From positions 1 to 47,980 of the forward strand of contig NZ_LDSL01000026.1 of the NCBI RefSeq assembly GCF_001476815.1: a DNA stretch of 47,980 nucleotides, in the 5' to 3' direction. Of this stretch, positions 38,704 to 47,476 are shown piece by piece. The notes below the pieces were generated by a model. The model ran no database searches and was not told where the DNA came from. It worked only from the letters and a program-made list of their open reading frames with translations. How positions within the stretch are numbered: the stretch's first letter is position 1; every line of letters starts with the position of its first letter. The position numbers were made by a program, and so were the translations under genes. This DNA comes from Pseudacidovorax intermedius. GTDB lineage: Bacteria > Pseudomonadota > Gammaproteobacteria > Burkholderiales > Burkholderiaceae_C.

Positions 38704-40494
38704 TATTATGGTTTGATGAGCCCCTTGCCCCGCCGGCGCCATCTGGCGACAGCCCTCCTGACCCTCGCTTCGCTTCCCGCACTGGCCCAGCAGGCGCCCG
38801 CCGGCCCGCCGGCCGCAACGGCTCCCACGGCGGCGGCCTCTGCCGAGGCGGCGCGCCCCTCGGCCATGACCGCCGAACTGTTCTATGAGGTGCTGCTGGG
38901 CGAACTCAACGCCCGTGGCGGCGACCCCGTGGAGGGCTTCCAGCTGCTGCTGGATTCCGCGCGCCGCACCCGCGATCCCGCCCTCTTCCAGCGCGCCGTC
39001 GATGTCGCGGTACGCGCCCGCTCGCCGGAGGCCGCGCTCGTCGCCGTGCGGGCCTGGAAGCAGGCCCTGCCCGACGCCCGCGAGCCCCGCCGGCTGGAGC
39101 TGCAGATCCTGATCGTCCTCGGCCGCCTGGCCGAAACCGTCGAGCCGCTGCGTGCCGACCTGGCCGCCACCCCCGTGCCCGAGCGCCCCGCCGCGCTGGC
39201 CGCCATGGTGCGCGCCTATAGCCGCGCGCCCGACAAGGCCGCCGCCGCGCGGGCCGTCGAACAGGGGCTGGCCGACGAACTCAAGCCCGGCGCACCTTCC
39301 GCCGGCCTGGCCTGGGCCGCCGTGGGCCGCATGCGGCTCAATGCCGGCGACCCGGCCGGTGCGCTCGCCGCCGCCCAGCGCGGCAACGCGGTCGACCCCG
39401 ATGCGGACGGCCCCGCCGTGCTGGCCCTCGAACTCATGGACCCGGCCCGGCCCGAGGCCGAGGCCCTGGTGCGCCGCTACCTGGCCCAACCCAATCCCCT
39501 ACCCGAAGCACGCATCGCCTATGCGCGGGCATTGGCGCTCAACCAGCGCTATGCCGACGCCACGACGCAGATGGACGCCCTGACCCGCGCCCGCCCGGAC
39601 CTGCCCGATCCCTGGCTGCTGCTCGGCTCGCTGCAGGCGCAGTCGCACCAGGACACCGCGGCCCAGGCCTCGCTGCAGCGCTACCTCGACCTCGCCACAA
39701 AGCAGAGCGACGCCGACGAACGCGCCCGCGGCATCGCCCAGGCCTACCTGCAACTCGCCCAGCTGGCCGAGCGGCGCAAGGACTTCGCCGCCGCCGAGCA
39801 GTACCTGGCGCGCGTCGAAGGCGACGAGGACATGGCCGCCGCGCAGATGCGCCGCGCCATGCTGCTGGCCAAGCAGGGCAAGGTGGCGGAGGCCCGCCAG
39901 CTGGTGCGCAGCATGCCCGCCCGCACCGACGCCGACCGACGCCAGCAACTGCTGGCCGAGGCCCAGGTGCTGCGCGAAGCCAGGATGAACCAGGCCGTGT
40001 ACGACCTGCTCTCCAAGGCCAGTGCCGACGCGCCGAACGACCTCGATCTGGTCTACGACCTGTCCATGGCCGCCGAGAAGATCAACCGCCTCGACGAAAT
40101 GGAGCGCCTGCTGCGCCGCGTGATCGCGGCCCGCCCCGATGGCGCCGCTGCGTACAACGCGCTGGGTTACTCCCTGGCCGACCGGGGCGTGCGGCTGGAC
40201 GAGGCCCGGACGCTGATCCGCAAGGCCGTGCAGCTGGCGCCGGACGATCCCTTCATCGCCGACAGCTTGGGCTGGGTCGAGTTCCGCATGGGCAACCTGC
40301 CCGAGGCGCAGCGCATCCTGGAAGGCGCCTACAAGAGCCGCCCCGATCCCGAGATCGGCGCCCACCTCGGCGAGGTGCTGTGGGCCCAGGGCCAGCGCGA
40401 CCGCGCCATCGGCATCTGGCGCGAGGCCTCGATGGCCGACGCGGAGAACGAGACGCTGCAAGCCACCCTGCGCCGCCTGCGGGTGAAGCTGTGA
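38704..40494 (+). CDS. Exported TPR-repeat protein (gene start at 38716; -10 element at 38704)
   Basis: The protein has 592 residues from the ATG at 38716. Residues 1-26 are a signal peptide ([23 protein letters not shown]), then an Ala/Pro linker. The rest is helical tetratricopeptide repeats, clearest at the C-terminus ([61 protein letters not shown]). It is probably a periplasmic scaffold. TATTAT (38704-38709) lies 6 nt before this ATG, supporting a leaderless start; the ATG at 38698 (MDYYGL) would lie upstream of that promoter. The stop overlaps lolB as GTGA. Association with lipoprotein sorting is only suggested by the neighbour. Confidence 0.85.
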   Translation, partial: YYGLMSPLPRRRHLATALLTLASLPALAQQAPAGPPAATAPTAAASAEAARPSAMTAELFYEVLLGELNARGGDPVEGFQLLLDSARRTRDPALFQRAVDVAVRARSPEAALVAVRAWKQALPDAREPRRLELQILIVLGRLAETVEPLRADLAATPVPERPAALAAMVRAYSRAPDKAAAARAVEQGLADELKPGAPSAGLAWAAVGRMRLNAGDPAGALAAAQRGNAVDPDADGPAVLALELMDPARPEAEALVRRYLAQPNPLPEARIAYARALALNQRYADATTQMDALTRARPDLPDPWLLLGSLQAQSHQDTAAQASLQRYLDLATKQSDADERARGIAQAYLQLAQLAERRKDFAAAEQYLARVEGDEDMAAAQMRRAMLLAKQGKVAEARQLVRSMPARTDADRRQQLLAEAQVLREARMNQAVYDLLSKASADAPNDLDLVYDLSMAAEKINRLDEMERLLRRVIAARPDGAAAYNALGYSLADRGVRLDEARTLIRKAVQLAPDDPFIADSLGWVEFRMGNLPEAQRILEGAYKSRPDPEIGAHLGEVLWAQGQRDRAIGIWREASMADAENETLQATLRRLRVKL

Positions 40495-40991
40495 GGCGCC
40501 GCGCCCTGCTCGCGGGCGCTGCGGGCGCCGGCCTGCTGGTGGCCGGCTGCGCCACGCCGCGCAGCCGCTCCGCGGGCACCGACACCCCAGCACGCTGGAG
40601 CGGCCGCCTGGCATTGAGCGTGGACAGCACGCCACCCCAGACCTTCGCCGCCGTCTTCGAACTCGAAGGCTCCCCGGAGCGCGGCCAGCTGCTGCTGACG
40701 ACGCCGCTGGGCAACACGCTCGGCGCCCTGCAATGGACGCCCGGCGAGGCCATCCTGCGCGACGGCAACCAGCAGCGACGCTATGCCTCCCTGGCCGAAC
40801 TCACCCAGGCCGTCACGGGTGCCGCGCTGCCCGTGGGCGCCCTCTTCGACTGGCTGGAAGGCCGACCGGCCGAGGTGCCCGGCTGGCGCGCCGAACTGTC
40901 GCAGGTGCCCCAGGGCCGGCTGCAGGCCACGCGCGACGCACCGCTGCCCACTGCACAGCTGCGGCTGGTGTTCGACCGACCCGCGCCGTGA
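40491..40991 (+). CDS. lolB: Outer-membrane lipoprotein receptor LolB
   Basis: LolB receives lipoproteins from LolA and inserts them in the outer membrane. The 166-residue product starts at GTG 40491, overlapping the TPR stop. It has a lipoprotein signal peptide with the lipobox LVAGC (acylated cysteine at about residue 18). The mature part shows the LolB pattern WSGRLALSVD, FELEGSPERGQLLLTTPLGNTLGALQW and the DWLEGRP motif. Its stop overlaps the ispE start (GTGA), so TPR-lolB-ispE are translationally coupled. Confidence 0.93.
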   Translation: MRRRALLAGAAGAGLLVAGCATPRSRSAGTDTPARWSGRLALSVDSTPPQTFAAVFELEGSPERGQLLLTTPLGNTLGALQWTPGEAILRDGNQQRRYASLAELTQAVTGAALPVGALFDWLEGRPAEVPGWRAELSQVPQGRLQATRDAPLPTAQLRLVFDRPAP

Positions 40992-41857
40992 ACGCCCTCT
41001 ACGACCTGCCCGCGCCCGCCAAGCTCAACCTCTTCCTGCACATCACCGGCCGGCGCCCGGACGGCTACCACCTGCTGCAGTCGGCGTTCATGCTCATCGA
41101 CTGGTGCGACACGCTGCACGTCGAGCTGCGGCGCGACGGCGGCCTGTCGCGGGAAGACCTGGGTCCGGCCCTGCCGCCCGACGACCTGGTGCTGCGCGCC
41201 GCGCGTGCGCTCCAGCAGTCCAGCGGCACCCCGCTCGGCGCGCACATCGGCGTGCTCAAGCGCGTGCCTGCGCAGGCCGGCATGGGTGGGGGCTCTTCCG
41301 ACGCGGCCACCTGCCTGCTGGCGCTCAACCGGCTCTGGAACCTGCACCTGCCGCTGGCCGACCTGGCGCGCATCGGCCTGGCGCTCGGCGCCGACGTGCC
41401 ATTCTTCCTGGGCGGCCGCAACGCCTGGGTGGAAGGCATCGGCGAACAGCTCACGCCGCTGGTGCTGCCCCCGGCGCGCTTCGCGGTGCTCAAGCCGGCC
41501 GCCGGCCTCGACACGCGTGAAATTTTTTCGTCACCCGATCTTCACAGAGCCACGGAAGCTGCTATAGTTGCGGTCTTCGCTGCTCAGGACGGCAAACGAA
41601 TCTTCCGATTCGGACACAACGACCTGCAGCCGGTTGCCCAGCGGCTCTGCCCGCAGGTGCATCAGGCCCTTCAAAGGCTCGATGCCCATGGCCTCAGTGC
41701 CAGGATGACCGGCTCCGGAAGTGCCGTCTTCGCGCAGCTGCCGAACGATTCGCCGCAAGGCCTGGTTGACGACCTTTCCAGGGATCTTCCCGAAGGTTGG
41801 CAATACCGGACCTGCAGCAATCTCGCGATCCATCCGCTTTCGGATTGGGCCACGTAG
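40988..41857 (+). CDS. ispE: 4-diphosphocytidyl-2-C-methyl-D-erythritol kinase IspE
   Basis: IspE phosphorylates the CDP-methylerythritol intermediate of the MEP isoprenoid pathway. It has 289 residues from GTG 40988. The N-terminal PAPAKLNLFLHITGRRPDGYH, the GHMP ATP loop VPAQAGMGGGSSDAATCLL and the C-terminal MTGSGSAVFA are visible. The stretch 41515-41640 is more AT-rich and uses codons such as ATA and CGA that are rare in this window, because it carries a promoter (41541-41568). It is the last protein gene before tRNA-Gln. Confidence 0.96.
   Translation: MNALYDLPAPAKLNLFLHITGRRPDGYHLLQSAFMLIDWCDTLHVELRRDGGLSREDLGPALPPDDLVLRAARALQQSSGTPLGAHIGVLKRVPAQAGMGGGSSDAATCLLALNRLWNLHLPLADLARIGLALGADVPFFLGGRNAWVEGIGEQLTPLVLPPARFAVLKPAAGLDTREIFSSPDLHRATEAAIVAVFAAQDGKRIFRFGHNDLQPVAQRLCPQVHQALQRLDAHGLSARMTGSGSAVFAQLPNDSPQGLVDDLSRDLPEGWQYRTCSNLAIHPLSDWAT
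41541..41568 (+). promoter_or_regulatory. Sigma-70 promoter inside ispE, probably for tRNA-Gln and prs
   Basis: TTCACA (41541-41546), a 16-nt spacer, and TATAGT (41563-41568) each match consensus at five of six positions. They are followed by TGCGGTCTTCGCTGCTC, which resembles the discriminator region of Burkholderiales stable-RNA promoters. A start near 41575 would give a ~350-nt 5' precursor to the tRNA. Confidence 0.65.
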
Positions 41858-41927
41858 GCATAGACCGGCCGCTCGCGGCTGGTTGCGACATTCATCGGTG
41901 GATGGTCACTTGGCCATCCTCCTGTGT

Positions 41928-42004
41928 AGGGGAGTCGCCAAGTTGGTTAAGGCACCGGATTTTGATTCCGGCATTCGAGGGTTCGAGTCCTTCCTCCCCT
42001 GCCA
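41928..42004 (+). tRNA. tRNA-Gln (anticodon TTG), CCA encoded
   Basis: The 77-nt cloverleaf has acceptor arms AGGGGAG and CTCCCCT, discriminator G and an encoded CCA. The anticodon stem CCGGA/TCCGG holds the loop TTTTGAT with anticodon TTG (positions 34-36), and the T-loop is GTTCGAGTC. It lies 70 nt after ispE and 54 nt before prs. Confidence 0.97.
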
Positions 42005-42058
42005 AATGCTCTCAAGCATCAGGCCCCACCTTTTCTCTCCGACTGCCGGGAAGCACGC

Positions 42059-43033
42059 ATGCAGGCCCCACATCCTGATTTCATGGTTTTCACGGGCAAT
42101 GCCAACCCGGGCCTGGCAGCAGAGATCGTCCAGCATCTCGGCACCTCCCTCGGCGCTGCGCGCGTCGGCCGCTTCTCCGACGGCGAAGTCACGGTCGAGA
42201 TCAACCAGAACGTGCGGGCCCGCGAGGTCTTCGTGGTGCAGTCCACCTGCGCCCCGACCAACGAAAACCTGATGGAACTGCTGATCATGGTCGACGCGCT
42301 CAAGCGCGCCTCGGCCGAGCGGATCAGCGCCGTCATCCCCTACTTCGGCTACGCCCGCCAGGACCGCCGGCCGCGTTCCTCGCGCGTGCCGATCTCGGCC
42401 AAGATCGTGGCCAACCTGCTGCAGACCGTCGGTGTGTCGCGCGTGCTGACCATGGACCTGCATGCCGACCAGATCCAGGGCTTCTTCGACATTCCGGTCG
42501 ACAACATCTACGCCTCGCCGGTGCTGCTGGGCGACCTGCGCACCAAGAACTACGAAGACCTGATCGTGGTGAGCCCCGACGTCGGCGGCGTGGTGCGGGC
42601 CCGTGCCATCGCCAAGCAGCTCGGCTGCGACCTGGCCATCATCGACAAGCGCCGCCCCAAGGCCAACGTCAGCGAAGTGATGCACGTCATCGGCGAGATC
42701 GAGGGCCGCAACTGCGTGATCATGGACGACATGATCGACACCGCCGGCACGCTGGTGAAGGCGGCCGAGGTGCTCAAGGAGCGCGGCGCCAAGAAGGTGT
42801 ATGCCTATTGCACGCACCCCGTGTTCTCCGGTCCGGCCATCGAGCGCATCGCCCAGGGTTCGGCCCTGGACGAGGTCTGCGTCACCAACACCATCCCGCT
42901 GTCAGACGGCGCCCTGGGCTGCGGCAAGATCCGCCAGCTGTCCGTGGCCCCGTTGTTCGCGGAAACCATCCACCGCATCGCCAACGGCGAGTCGGTCATG
43001 AGCCTGTTCTCGGATTCGGACAGCGCCGCGTAA
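42059..43033 (+). CDS. prs: Ribose-phosphate pyrophosphokinase
   Basis: The enzyme makes PRPP from ribose 5-phosphate and ATP for nucleotide, His and Trp synthesis. It has 324 residues. The flexible-loop and ATP elements ([14 protein letters not shown]), the [17 protein letters not shown] segment, [15 protein letters not shown], and the PRPP loop [17 protein letters not shown] are all present. The first 8 residues up to a second in-frame ATG ([10 protein letters not shown]) are variable, so either start is possible. It probably derives from the same transcript as tRNA-Gln and ends at an intrinsic terminator. Confidence 0.97.
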   Translation: MQAPHPDFMVFTGNANPGLAAEIVQHLGTSLGAARVGRFSDGEVTVEINQNVRAREVFVVQSTCAPTNENLMELLIMVDALKRASAERISAVIPYFGYARQDRRPRSSRVPISAKIVANLLQTVGVSRVLTMDLHADQIQGFFDIPVDNIYASPVLLGDLRTKNYEDLIVVSPDVGGVVRARAIAKQLGCDLAIIDKRRPKANVSEVMHVIGEIEGRNCVIMDDMIDTAGTLVKAAEVLKERGAKKVYAYCTHPVFSGPAIERIAQGSALDEVCVTNTIPLSDGALGCGKIRQLSVAPLFAETIHRIANGESVMSLFSDSDSAA

Positions 43034-43064
43034 AGCGCGCCGCCCGGTCCTGGAACTTTCAGTG

Positions 43065-43086
43065 GGCGCCCTCGCGGCGCCTTTTT
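43065..43086 (+). terminator. Rho-independent terminator of prs
   Basis: GGCGCC (43065-43070), loop CTCGC, and GGCGCC (43076-43081) are followed by TTTTT (43082-43086). It lies 31 nt after the stop and 76 nt before rplY. Confidence 0.88.
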
Positions 43087-43161
43087 GTCGAACGGCACCG
43101 CACTGGTCGCGGTGGGTGCCACAGAGGCGGGCCTCGGGCCCTGGCCTCACAGGAGTCACTT

Positions 43162-43797
43162 ATGAAATTCGTCGCTTTCGAGCGCGCCAAGCAGGGCACG
43201 GGTGCGAGCCGCCGTCTCCGCAATTCGGGCAAGACGCCCGGCATCGTCTACGGTGGCGAAGGCCAGCCGCAACTGGTCGAGCTCGACCACAACGCGCTGT
43301 GGCACGCCCTGAAGAAGGAAGCCTTCCACTCCTCCATCCTCGAGATGGACCTGGGCGGCAACGTCACCAAGGTGCTTCTGCGCGACGTGCAGTACCACCC
43401 GTACAAGCAGCTGGTCCAGCACGTGGACTTCCAGCGCGTGGATGCCCGCACCCGCCTGACCGTGAAGGTGCCGCTGCACTTCAAGGGTGAGGAAGAGTCC
43501 GAAGCCGTCAAGCTGCACCAGAACCTGGTGACGCACGTGATGACCGAAATCGAAATCAGCGTGCTGCCGGCCGACCTGCCCGAGTTCATCGAGGTCGACC
43601 TGTCGGGCCTGACCAACGGCGGCACCGTGTACCTCAAAGACATCAAGCTGCCCGGCCGCGCCAAGGCCATCACCCACGGCAAGCCGAACCCGGTGATCGC
43701 TTCGGCCGTCGCCCCGGTGCCGGAAGAGGAAGAGGCGCCCGCCGCCGCTGCCGCTCCGGCCGCCGAGCCCGCCAAGGGCAAGGGCAAGAAGAAGTAA
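43162..43797 (+). CDS. rplY: 50S ribosomal protein L25 (CTC type)
   Basis: L25 binds 5S rRNA. This is the long general-stress (CTC/TL5) type with 211 residues. The L25 domain (1-95) begins [20 protein letters not shown] and includes [17 protein letters not shown] beta-rich C-domain follows (100-185) with [21 protein letters not shown], then a low-complexity tail of Ala, Glu and Lys ([22 protein letters not shown]). AGGAG lies 6 nt before the ATG. It sits between two intrinsic terminators, so it is probably its own unit; the prs-rplY-pth order is conserved. Confidence 0.97.
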   Translation: MKFVAFERAKQGTGASRRLRNSGKTPGIVYGGEGQPQLVELDHNALWHALKKEAFHSSILEMDLGGNVTKVLLRDVQYHPYKQLVQHVDFQRVDARTRLTVKVPLHFKGEEESEAVKLHQNLVTHVMTEIEISVLPADLPEFIEVDLSGLTNGGTVYLKDIKLPGRAKAITHGKPNPVIASAVAPVPEEEEAPAAAAAPAAEPAKGKGKKK

Positions 43798-43830
43798 TTC
43801 GCGCCCTGGCCGCACCGCGGCCATTGCTCT

Positions 43831-43858
43831 AGGCCCGCCCCACCCGGCGGGCCTTTTT
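43831..43858 (+). terminator. Rho-independent terminator of rplY
   Basis: AGGCCCGCC (43831-43839) and GGCGGGCCT (43846-43854) form a 9-bp stem with a 6-nt loop and a following run of T to 43858. Confidence 0.92.
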
Positions 43859-43987
43859 CATTGCCGGGCCGCCCAAATTGACAAGCGTCCCTTGGGGCAG
43901 CACCCCCACGAAGCGGGAAGTCGGGGGCCTTCTTCTGCGTTTCTGAACGACGCTGCCGCGCCTCGCGCAGCGCGCCGGCCCCCTCGG

Positions 43988-43993
43988 GATAAT
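43988..43993 (+). promoter_or_regulatory. -10 element (GATAAT) 8 nt before the pth ATG
   Basis: GATAAT is followed by CCAGCCCC and then the ATG at 44002, so transcription should begin at or beside the start codon. No Shine-Dalgarno is present. The -35 region is not well matched. Upstream, 43859-43987 contains no gene. Confidence 0.5.
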
Positions 43994-44001
43994 CCAGCCC
44001 C

Positions 44002-44631
44002 ATGATCAAGCTCTTCGTTGGCCTCGGCAATCCGGGCCCCGACTATGAGGACACGCGCCACAACGCCGGCTTCTGGTGGATCGACGCCCTCGCCCGCGAC
44101 TGGAAGCTCAACCTGGTGCCCGAGCGCAGCTACCACGGCCTGGTGGCCCGCGCCAACATCGGTGGCCAGACGGTCTGGCTGCTGGAGCCGCAGACCTTCA
44201 TGAACCTCTCGGGCAAGTCCGTCGCGGCCCTGGCCCGCTTCTTCAAGATCGCGCCCGACGAGATCCTGGTGGTGCACGACGAACTCGACGTCGTGCCCGG
44301 CCAGGCCAAGCTCAAGTTCGGCGGCAGCCATGCCGGCCACAACGGGCTGCGCGACATCCATGCGCAGCTGGGCACCGGCGACTACTGGCGGCTGCGCATC
44401 GGAATCGGCCATCCGGGCGTGAAGTCCGAAGTCGTGGGCTGGGTGCTCAAGAAGCCGCTGCGCGAACAGCGCGAGGCGATCGACGACGCCATCGTCCGCA
44501 GCCTGCGGGCGGTGCCCACCCTCCTGGCGGGTGACATGACGACCGCGATGCAGCAGATCCACACGCATAAGCCGCCGCGGCCCAAGCCGCCGCGCCAGGA
44601 GAGCGCGCCTGGGGAGAAACCGCCAGGCTAG
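44002..44631 (+). CDS. pth: Peptidyl-tRNA hydrolase
   Basis: Pth cleaves peptidyl-tRNA released from stalled ribosomes. It has 209 residues. The active-site positions are seen: Asn in [10 protein letters not shown], the catalytic His in [11 protein letters not shown], Asn in FMNLSGKSV, Asp in [11 protein letters not shown] and Asn in [16 protein letters not shown] proline/lysine-rich tail (about 190-209) extends beyond the usual end. The start matches the family. It follows the rplY terminator and probably has its own promoter. Confidence 0.97.
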   Translation: MIKLFVGLGNPGPDYEDTRHNAGFWWIDALARDWKLNLVPERSYHGLVARANIGGQTVWLLEPQTFMNLSGKSVAALARFFKIAPDEILVVHDELDVVPGQAKLKFGGSHAGHNGLRDIHAQLGTGDYWRLRIGIGHPGVKSEVVGWVLKKPLREQREAIDDAIVRSLRAVPTLLAGDMTTAMQQIHTHKPPRPKPPRQESAPGEKPPG

Positions 44632-44663
44632 TCCCAACCATCCGTTTCGATCAGGGAGGAACC

Positions 44664-45173
44664 GTGCGACCCATTTACACAACACAACCGGCGCACACCG
44701 ATCACCACCGCGGCCCCGGCCGCGGCATGCGGCGGCGCCTGCTGGGCGCGGCCATGGCCGCCTGCCTGTGCACTGCTGCTGTGGCCCAGCCGATGAAGTC
44801 GCAAAGCGGCACGATCTGGCGCTGCGGCAACACCTACAGCCAGTTTCCGTGCGACGACGGCAAGGCCATGAGCCAGCCGCCGGCCGCCTCGCCGCAGGCG
44901 GCGCGGGAATCTCAGGCGCAGACCGACCGCATCCAGCGCCACGCCGACGCCATGGCGCGCGAGCGCGAGCGGCAGGAGGACCGGGCGGCACGCCAGCGGC
45001 CCGGCGTGTTCGCGCACCCGTCCGGACAGCAGGCCACGTCGAGTCTCGACGGTGAGCGCCTTCACAAGCCGCGCTCGCCCAAGCGGCACACAGTGGGCGG
45101 CGACTTCACGGCACGGGGTGCGGGCGAAGCGCCGGCCGGCCCAAAGAAGAAAAAGAAAAAGCCCGTCGATTGA
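44664..45173 (+). CDS. Exported protein of unknown function with a Cys-pair N-terminal motif
   Basis: I do not recognise the family with certainty. From GTG 44664 (GGGAGGA just upstream) it has 169 residues; ATG 44727 would start directly at the signal peptide MRRRLLGAAMAACLCTAAVAQ. The mature N-terminus has GTIWRCGNTYSQFPCDDGKAM, a two-cysteine motif seen in small secreted proteobacterial proteins related to DUF4124. The remainder is charged and helical (QTDRIQRHADAMARERERQE), ending in a lysine run. It is probably periplasmic. It stands 32 nt after pth, convergent with the ferredoxin gene. Confidence 0.6.
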   Translation: MRPIYTTQPAHTDHHRGPGRGMRRRLLGAAMAACLCTAAVAQPMKSQSGTIWRCGNTYSQFPCDDGKAMSQPPAASPQAARESQAQTDRIQRHADAMARERERQEDRAARQRPGVFAHPSGQQATSSLDGERLHKPRSPKRHTVGGDFTARGAGEAPAGPKKKKKKPVD

Positions 45174-45197
45174 GCCGCCGGACGGCGGCGACCGGCT

Positions 45198-45521
<324 letters not shown>

Positions 45522-45578
45522 CTATTCCCTCAGCGGTTATGCTGCGCCGCTTGCGCCGGCACCGGCCCTGCTTTCACG

Positions 45579-46538
45579 ATGAGTCTCTTTCTTCTCAAGC
45601 GTCTGGCGACGCTGGTCGGCACCCTGATCGGGGCGTCGGTCATCATCTTCCTCGTTCTCGAGATCCTGCCCGGCAACGCCGCCCAGATGCTGATGGGCCC
45701 CGACGCCTCGCCCGACGCCGTTGCGGCCCTGGCCACCAAGCTGGGTCTGGACCAGCCGGCCTGGACGCGCTACTGGCACTGGGTGGGCGGCATGCTCACG
45801 GGCAACCTGGGCGACAGCTACACCTACGGCTCGCCGGTGGCCGAGCTGATCCTCGAGCGGCTGCAGCTGACCATTCCCCTCGCCTTCATGGCCATGCTGC
45901 TGACCACGGTGCTGGCGCTGGTGGTGGGCATGACCGCCGCCTCGCGCCACAACCAGCTGGGCGACGTGGGCCTGATGGGCCTGACGCAAGTGGGCATCGC
46001 CATCCCCAACTTCTGGTTTGCCATCCTGCTGATCCTGCTGTTCTCGGTGAAGCTGCAATGGTTCTCCGCGGGCGGCTTCGACGGCTGGGGCGAAGGCATG
46101 GGCGGCATCCTCGACGGCATCAAGGCGCTGCTGCTGCCCGCCCTGTCGCTGGGGGTGGTGCAGGCGGCCATCCTGGCGCGCATCACGCGCTCGGGCGTGC
46201 TCGAGGTGATGCGCGAGGACTTCGTGCGCACCGCCCGCGCCAAGGGCGTGAGCCAGCGCGCGGTGCTGTGGCTGCACGTGCTGCGCAATGCGCTGATCCC
46301 GGTCATCACGGTCATGGGCATGCAGTTCTCCGAACTGCTGGCGGGCACCATCGTGGTGGAGAACGTGTTCTACCTGCCCGGCCTGGGCCGGCTGATCTTC
46401 CAGGCCATCAGCAACCGCGACCTGGTCGTGGTGCGCAACTGCGTGATGCTGCTGGCCGCCTTCGTGGTGATCGTCAACTTCGTGGTCGACGTGCTCTATG
46501 CCGTGATCGACCCGCGCATCAAGGCTTCCGACATATGA
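45579..46538 (+). CDS. ABC transporter permease, DppB-type (peptide/nickel family)
   Basis: This inner-membrane subunit of a peptide-type ABC importer has 319 residues. An N-terminal helix (LLKRLATLVGTLIGASVIIFLVLEILPG) carries the family opening, five further helices follow, and the EAA-type coupling loop is RTARAKGVSQRAVLWLHVLRNALIPVI (about residues 208-234). FYLPGLGRLIFQAISNRDL is also characteristic of DppB. The start ATG 45579 lacks a clear ribosome binding site. The stop overlaps the next permease start (ATGA). Substrate could be di- or oligopeptides or a related compound; no binding protein is next to it. Confidence 0.93.
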   Translation: MSLFLLKRLATLVGTLIGASVIIFLVLEILPGNAAQMLMGPDASPDAVAALATKLGLDQPAWTRYWHWVGGMLTGNLGDSYTYGSPVAELILERLQLTIPLAFMAMLLTTVLALVVGMTAASRHNQLGDVGLMGLTQVGIAIPNFWFAILLILLFSVKLQWFSAGGFDGWGEGMGGILDGIKALLLPALSLGVVQAAILARITRSGVLEVMREDFVRTARAKGVSQRAVLWLHVLRNALIPVITVMGMQFSELLAGTIVVENVFYLPGLGRLIFQAISNRDLVVVRNCVMLLAAFVVIVNFVVDVLYAVIDPRIKASDI

Positions 46539-47428
46539 GCAGCGCCGGCATTCCTGCGGCCACGACGCCCGCCACCGGCCGCACCGCGGGCCGGCACGGC
46601 TTCTGGCAGCGTGCGCTGCGCCACCGCAGCTTCATGATCGGCGGCGTCCTGACGCTGGCGCTGATCGTGGCGGCGGGCCTGTCCTTCGTGTGGACGCCCT
46701 TGTCGCCCTACGACATGGACATGGCCAACAAGCTGGCCGGTCCGTCGGCGAAGCACTGGCTGGGCACCGACGCCTTCGGGCGCGACGTGGCCTCGCTGCT
46801 GCTGGTGGGGGCGCGCGCGTCCATCCTGGTGGGCATCATCGCGGTGGGCATCGGCCTGGTGGCCGGCACGGCGCTCGGCCTGCTGGCGGCCGCGAAACGC
46901 GGCTGGGTCGAAGAGGCCATCATGCGCCTCACCGACTTCTCGCTGGCCTTTCCGGCCATCCTGCTGGCGATCATGCTGACGGCCGTGTTCGGCGCCGGCA
47001 TCGTCAACGCCATCATCGCCATCGGCATCTACAACATCCCGATCTTCGCGCGCATCACGCGCGCCTCGGCCAATGCCGTGTGGTCGCGCGAGTACATCGC
47101 CGCCGCGCAGGCCTGCGGCAAGGGGCCGTTCGCGATCACCATGCAGCACGTGCTGCCCAACATCTCGGCGGTGCTGATCGTGCAGATCACCATCCGCTTC
47201 GCCATCGCCATCCTGGCCGAGGCCGCGCTGTCCTACCTGGGCCTGGGCACGCAGCCGCCGCAGCCCTCGTGGGGCCGCATGCTGAGCGAGGCGCAGACGC
47301 TGATGTTCCAGCAGCCGCTGCTGGCGGTGTGGCCCGGCGCGGCCATTGCCATGGCGGTGCTCGGGCTGAACCTCATGGGCGATGGCCTGCGCGACCTGCT
47401 CGACCCCCGCCTGGCGCGCGCACGATGA
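46535..47428 (+). CDS. ABC transporter permease, DppC-type (peptide/nickel family)
   Basis: This second permease has 297 residues. An N-terminal helix (about 33-55) precedes the conserved loop SPYDMDMANKLAGPSAKHWLGTDAFGRDVASLLLVGAR (residues 56-93). The EAA loop is REYIAAAQACGKGPFAITMQHVLPN, and the end LGLNLMGDGLRDLLDPRL is the DppC signature. It pairs with the DppB-type subunit (4-nt overlap) and leads to the ATPase gene 48 nt further on. Confidence 0.95.
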   Translation: MSSAGIPAATTPATGRTAGRHGFWQRALRHRSFMIGGVLTLALIVAAGLSFVWTPLSPYDMDMANKLAGPSAKHWLGTDAFGRDVASLLLVGARASILVGIIAVGIGLVAGTALGLLAAAKRGWVEEAIMRLTDFSLAFPAILLAIMLTAVFGAGIVNAIIAIGIYNIPIFARITRASANAVWSREYIAAAQACGKGPFAITMQHVLPNISAVLIVQITIRFAIAILAEAALSYLGLGTQPPQPSWGRMLSEAQTLMFQQPLLAVWPGAAIAMAVLGLNLMGDGLRDLLDPRLARAR

Positions 47429-47469
47429 CCGTCGCCTTCTCCCTCGCCTCTCTTCCTGCCGCCCGCTGA
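47425..47469 (+). other. 14-codon mini-ORF bridging permease and ATPase genes
   Basis: ATG 47425 overlaps the permease stop (ATGA) and reads MTVAFSLASLPAAR to TGA 47467-47469, 7 nt before the ATPase ATG. It may couple translation across the gap, since the ATPase gene has no clear ribosome binding site. It could also be chance. Confidence 0.25.
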
Positions 47470-47476
47470 CCCATCC

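Noticed and set aside
43878-43883. Perfect -35 hexamer TTGACA between rplY and pth
   Set aside because: At 16-18 nt downstream the sequence is CACCCC-like with no -10 match. The plausible -10 for pth is 105 nt further on.
45137-45167. Run of AAG/AAA codons at the end of the exported protein gene as a slippery frameshift site
   Set aside because: The run simply encodes a lysine-rich C-terminus a few codons before the stop; there is no downstream frame to enter and no stimulatory structure.
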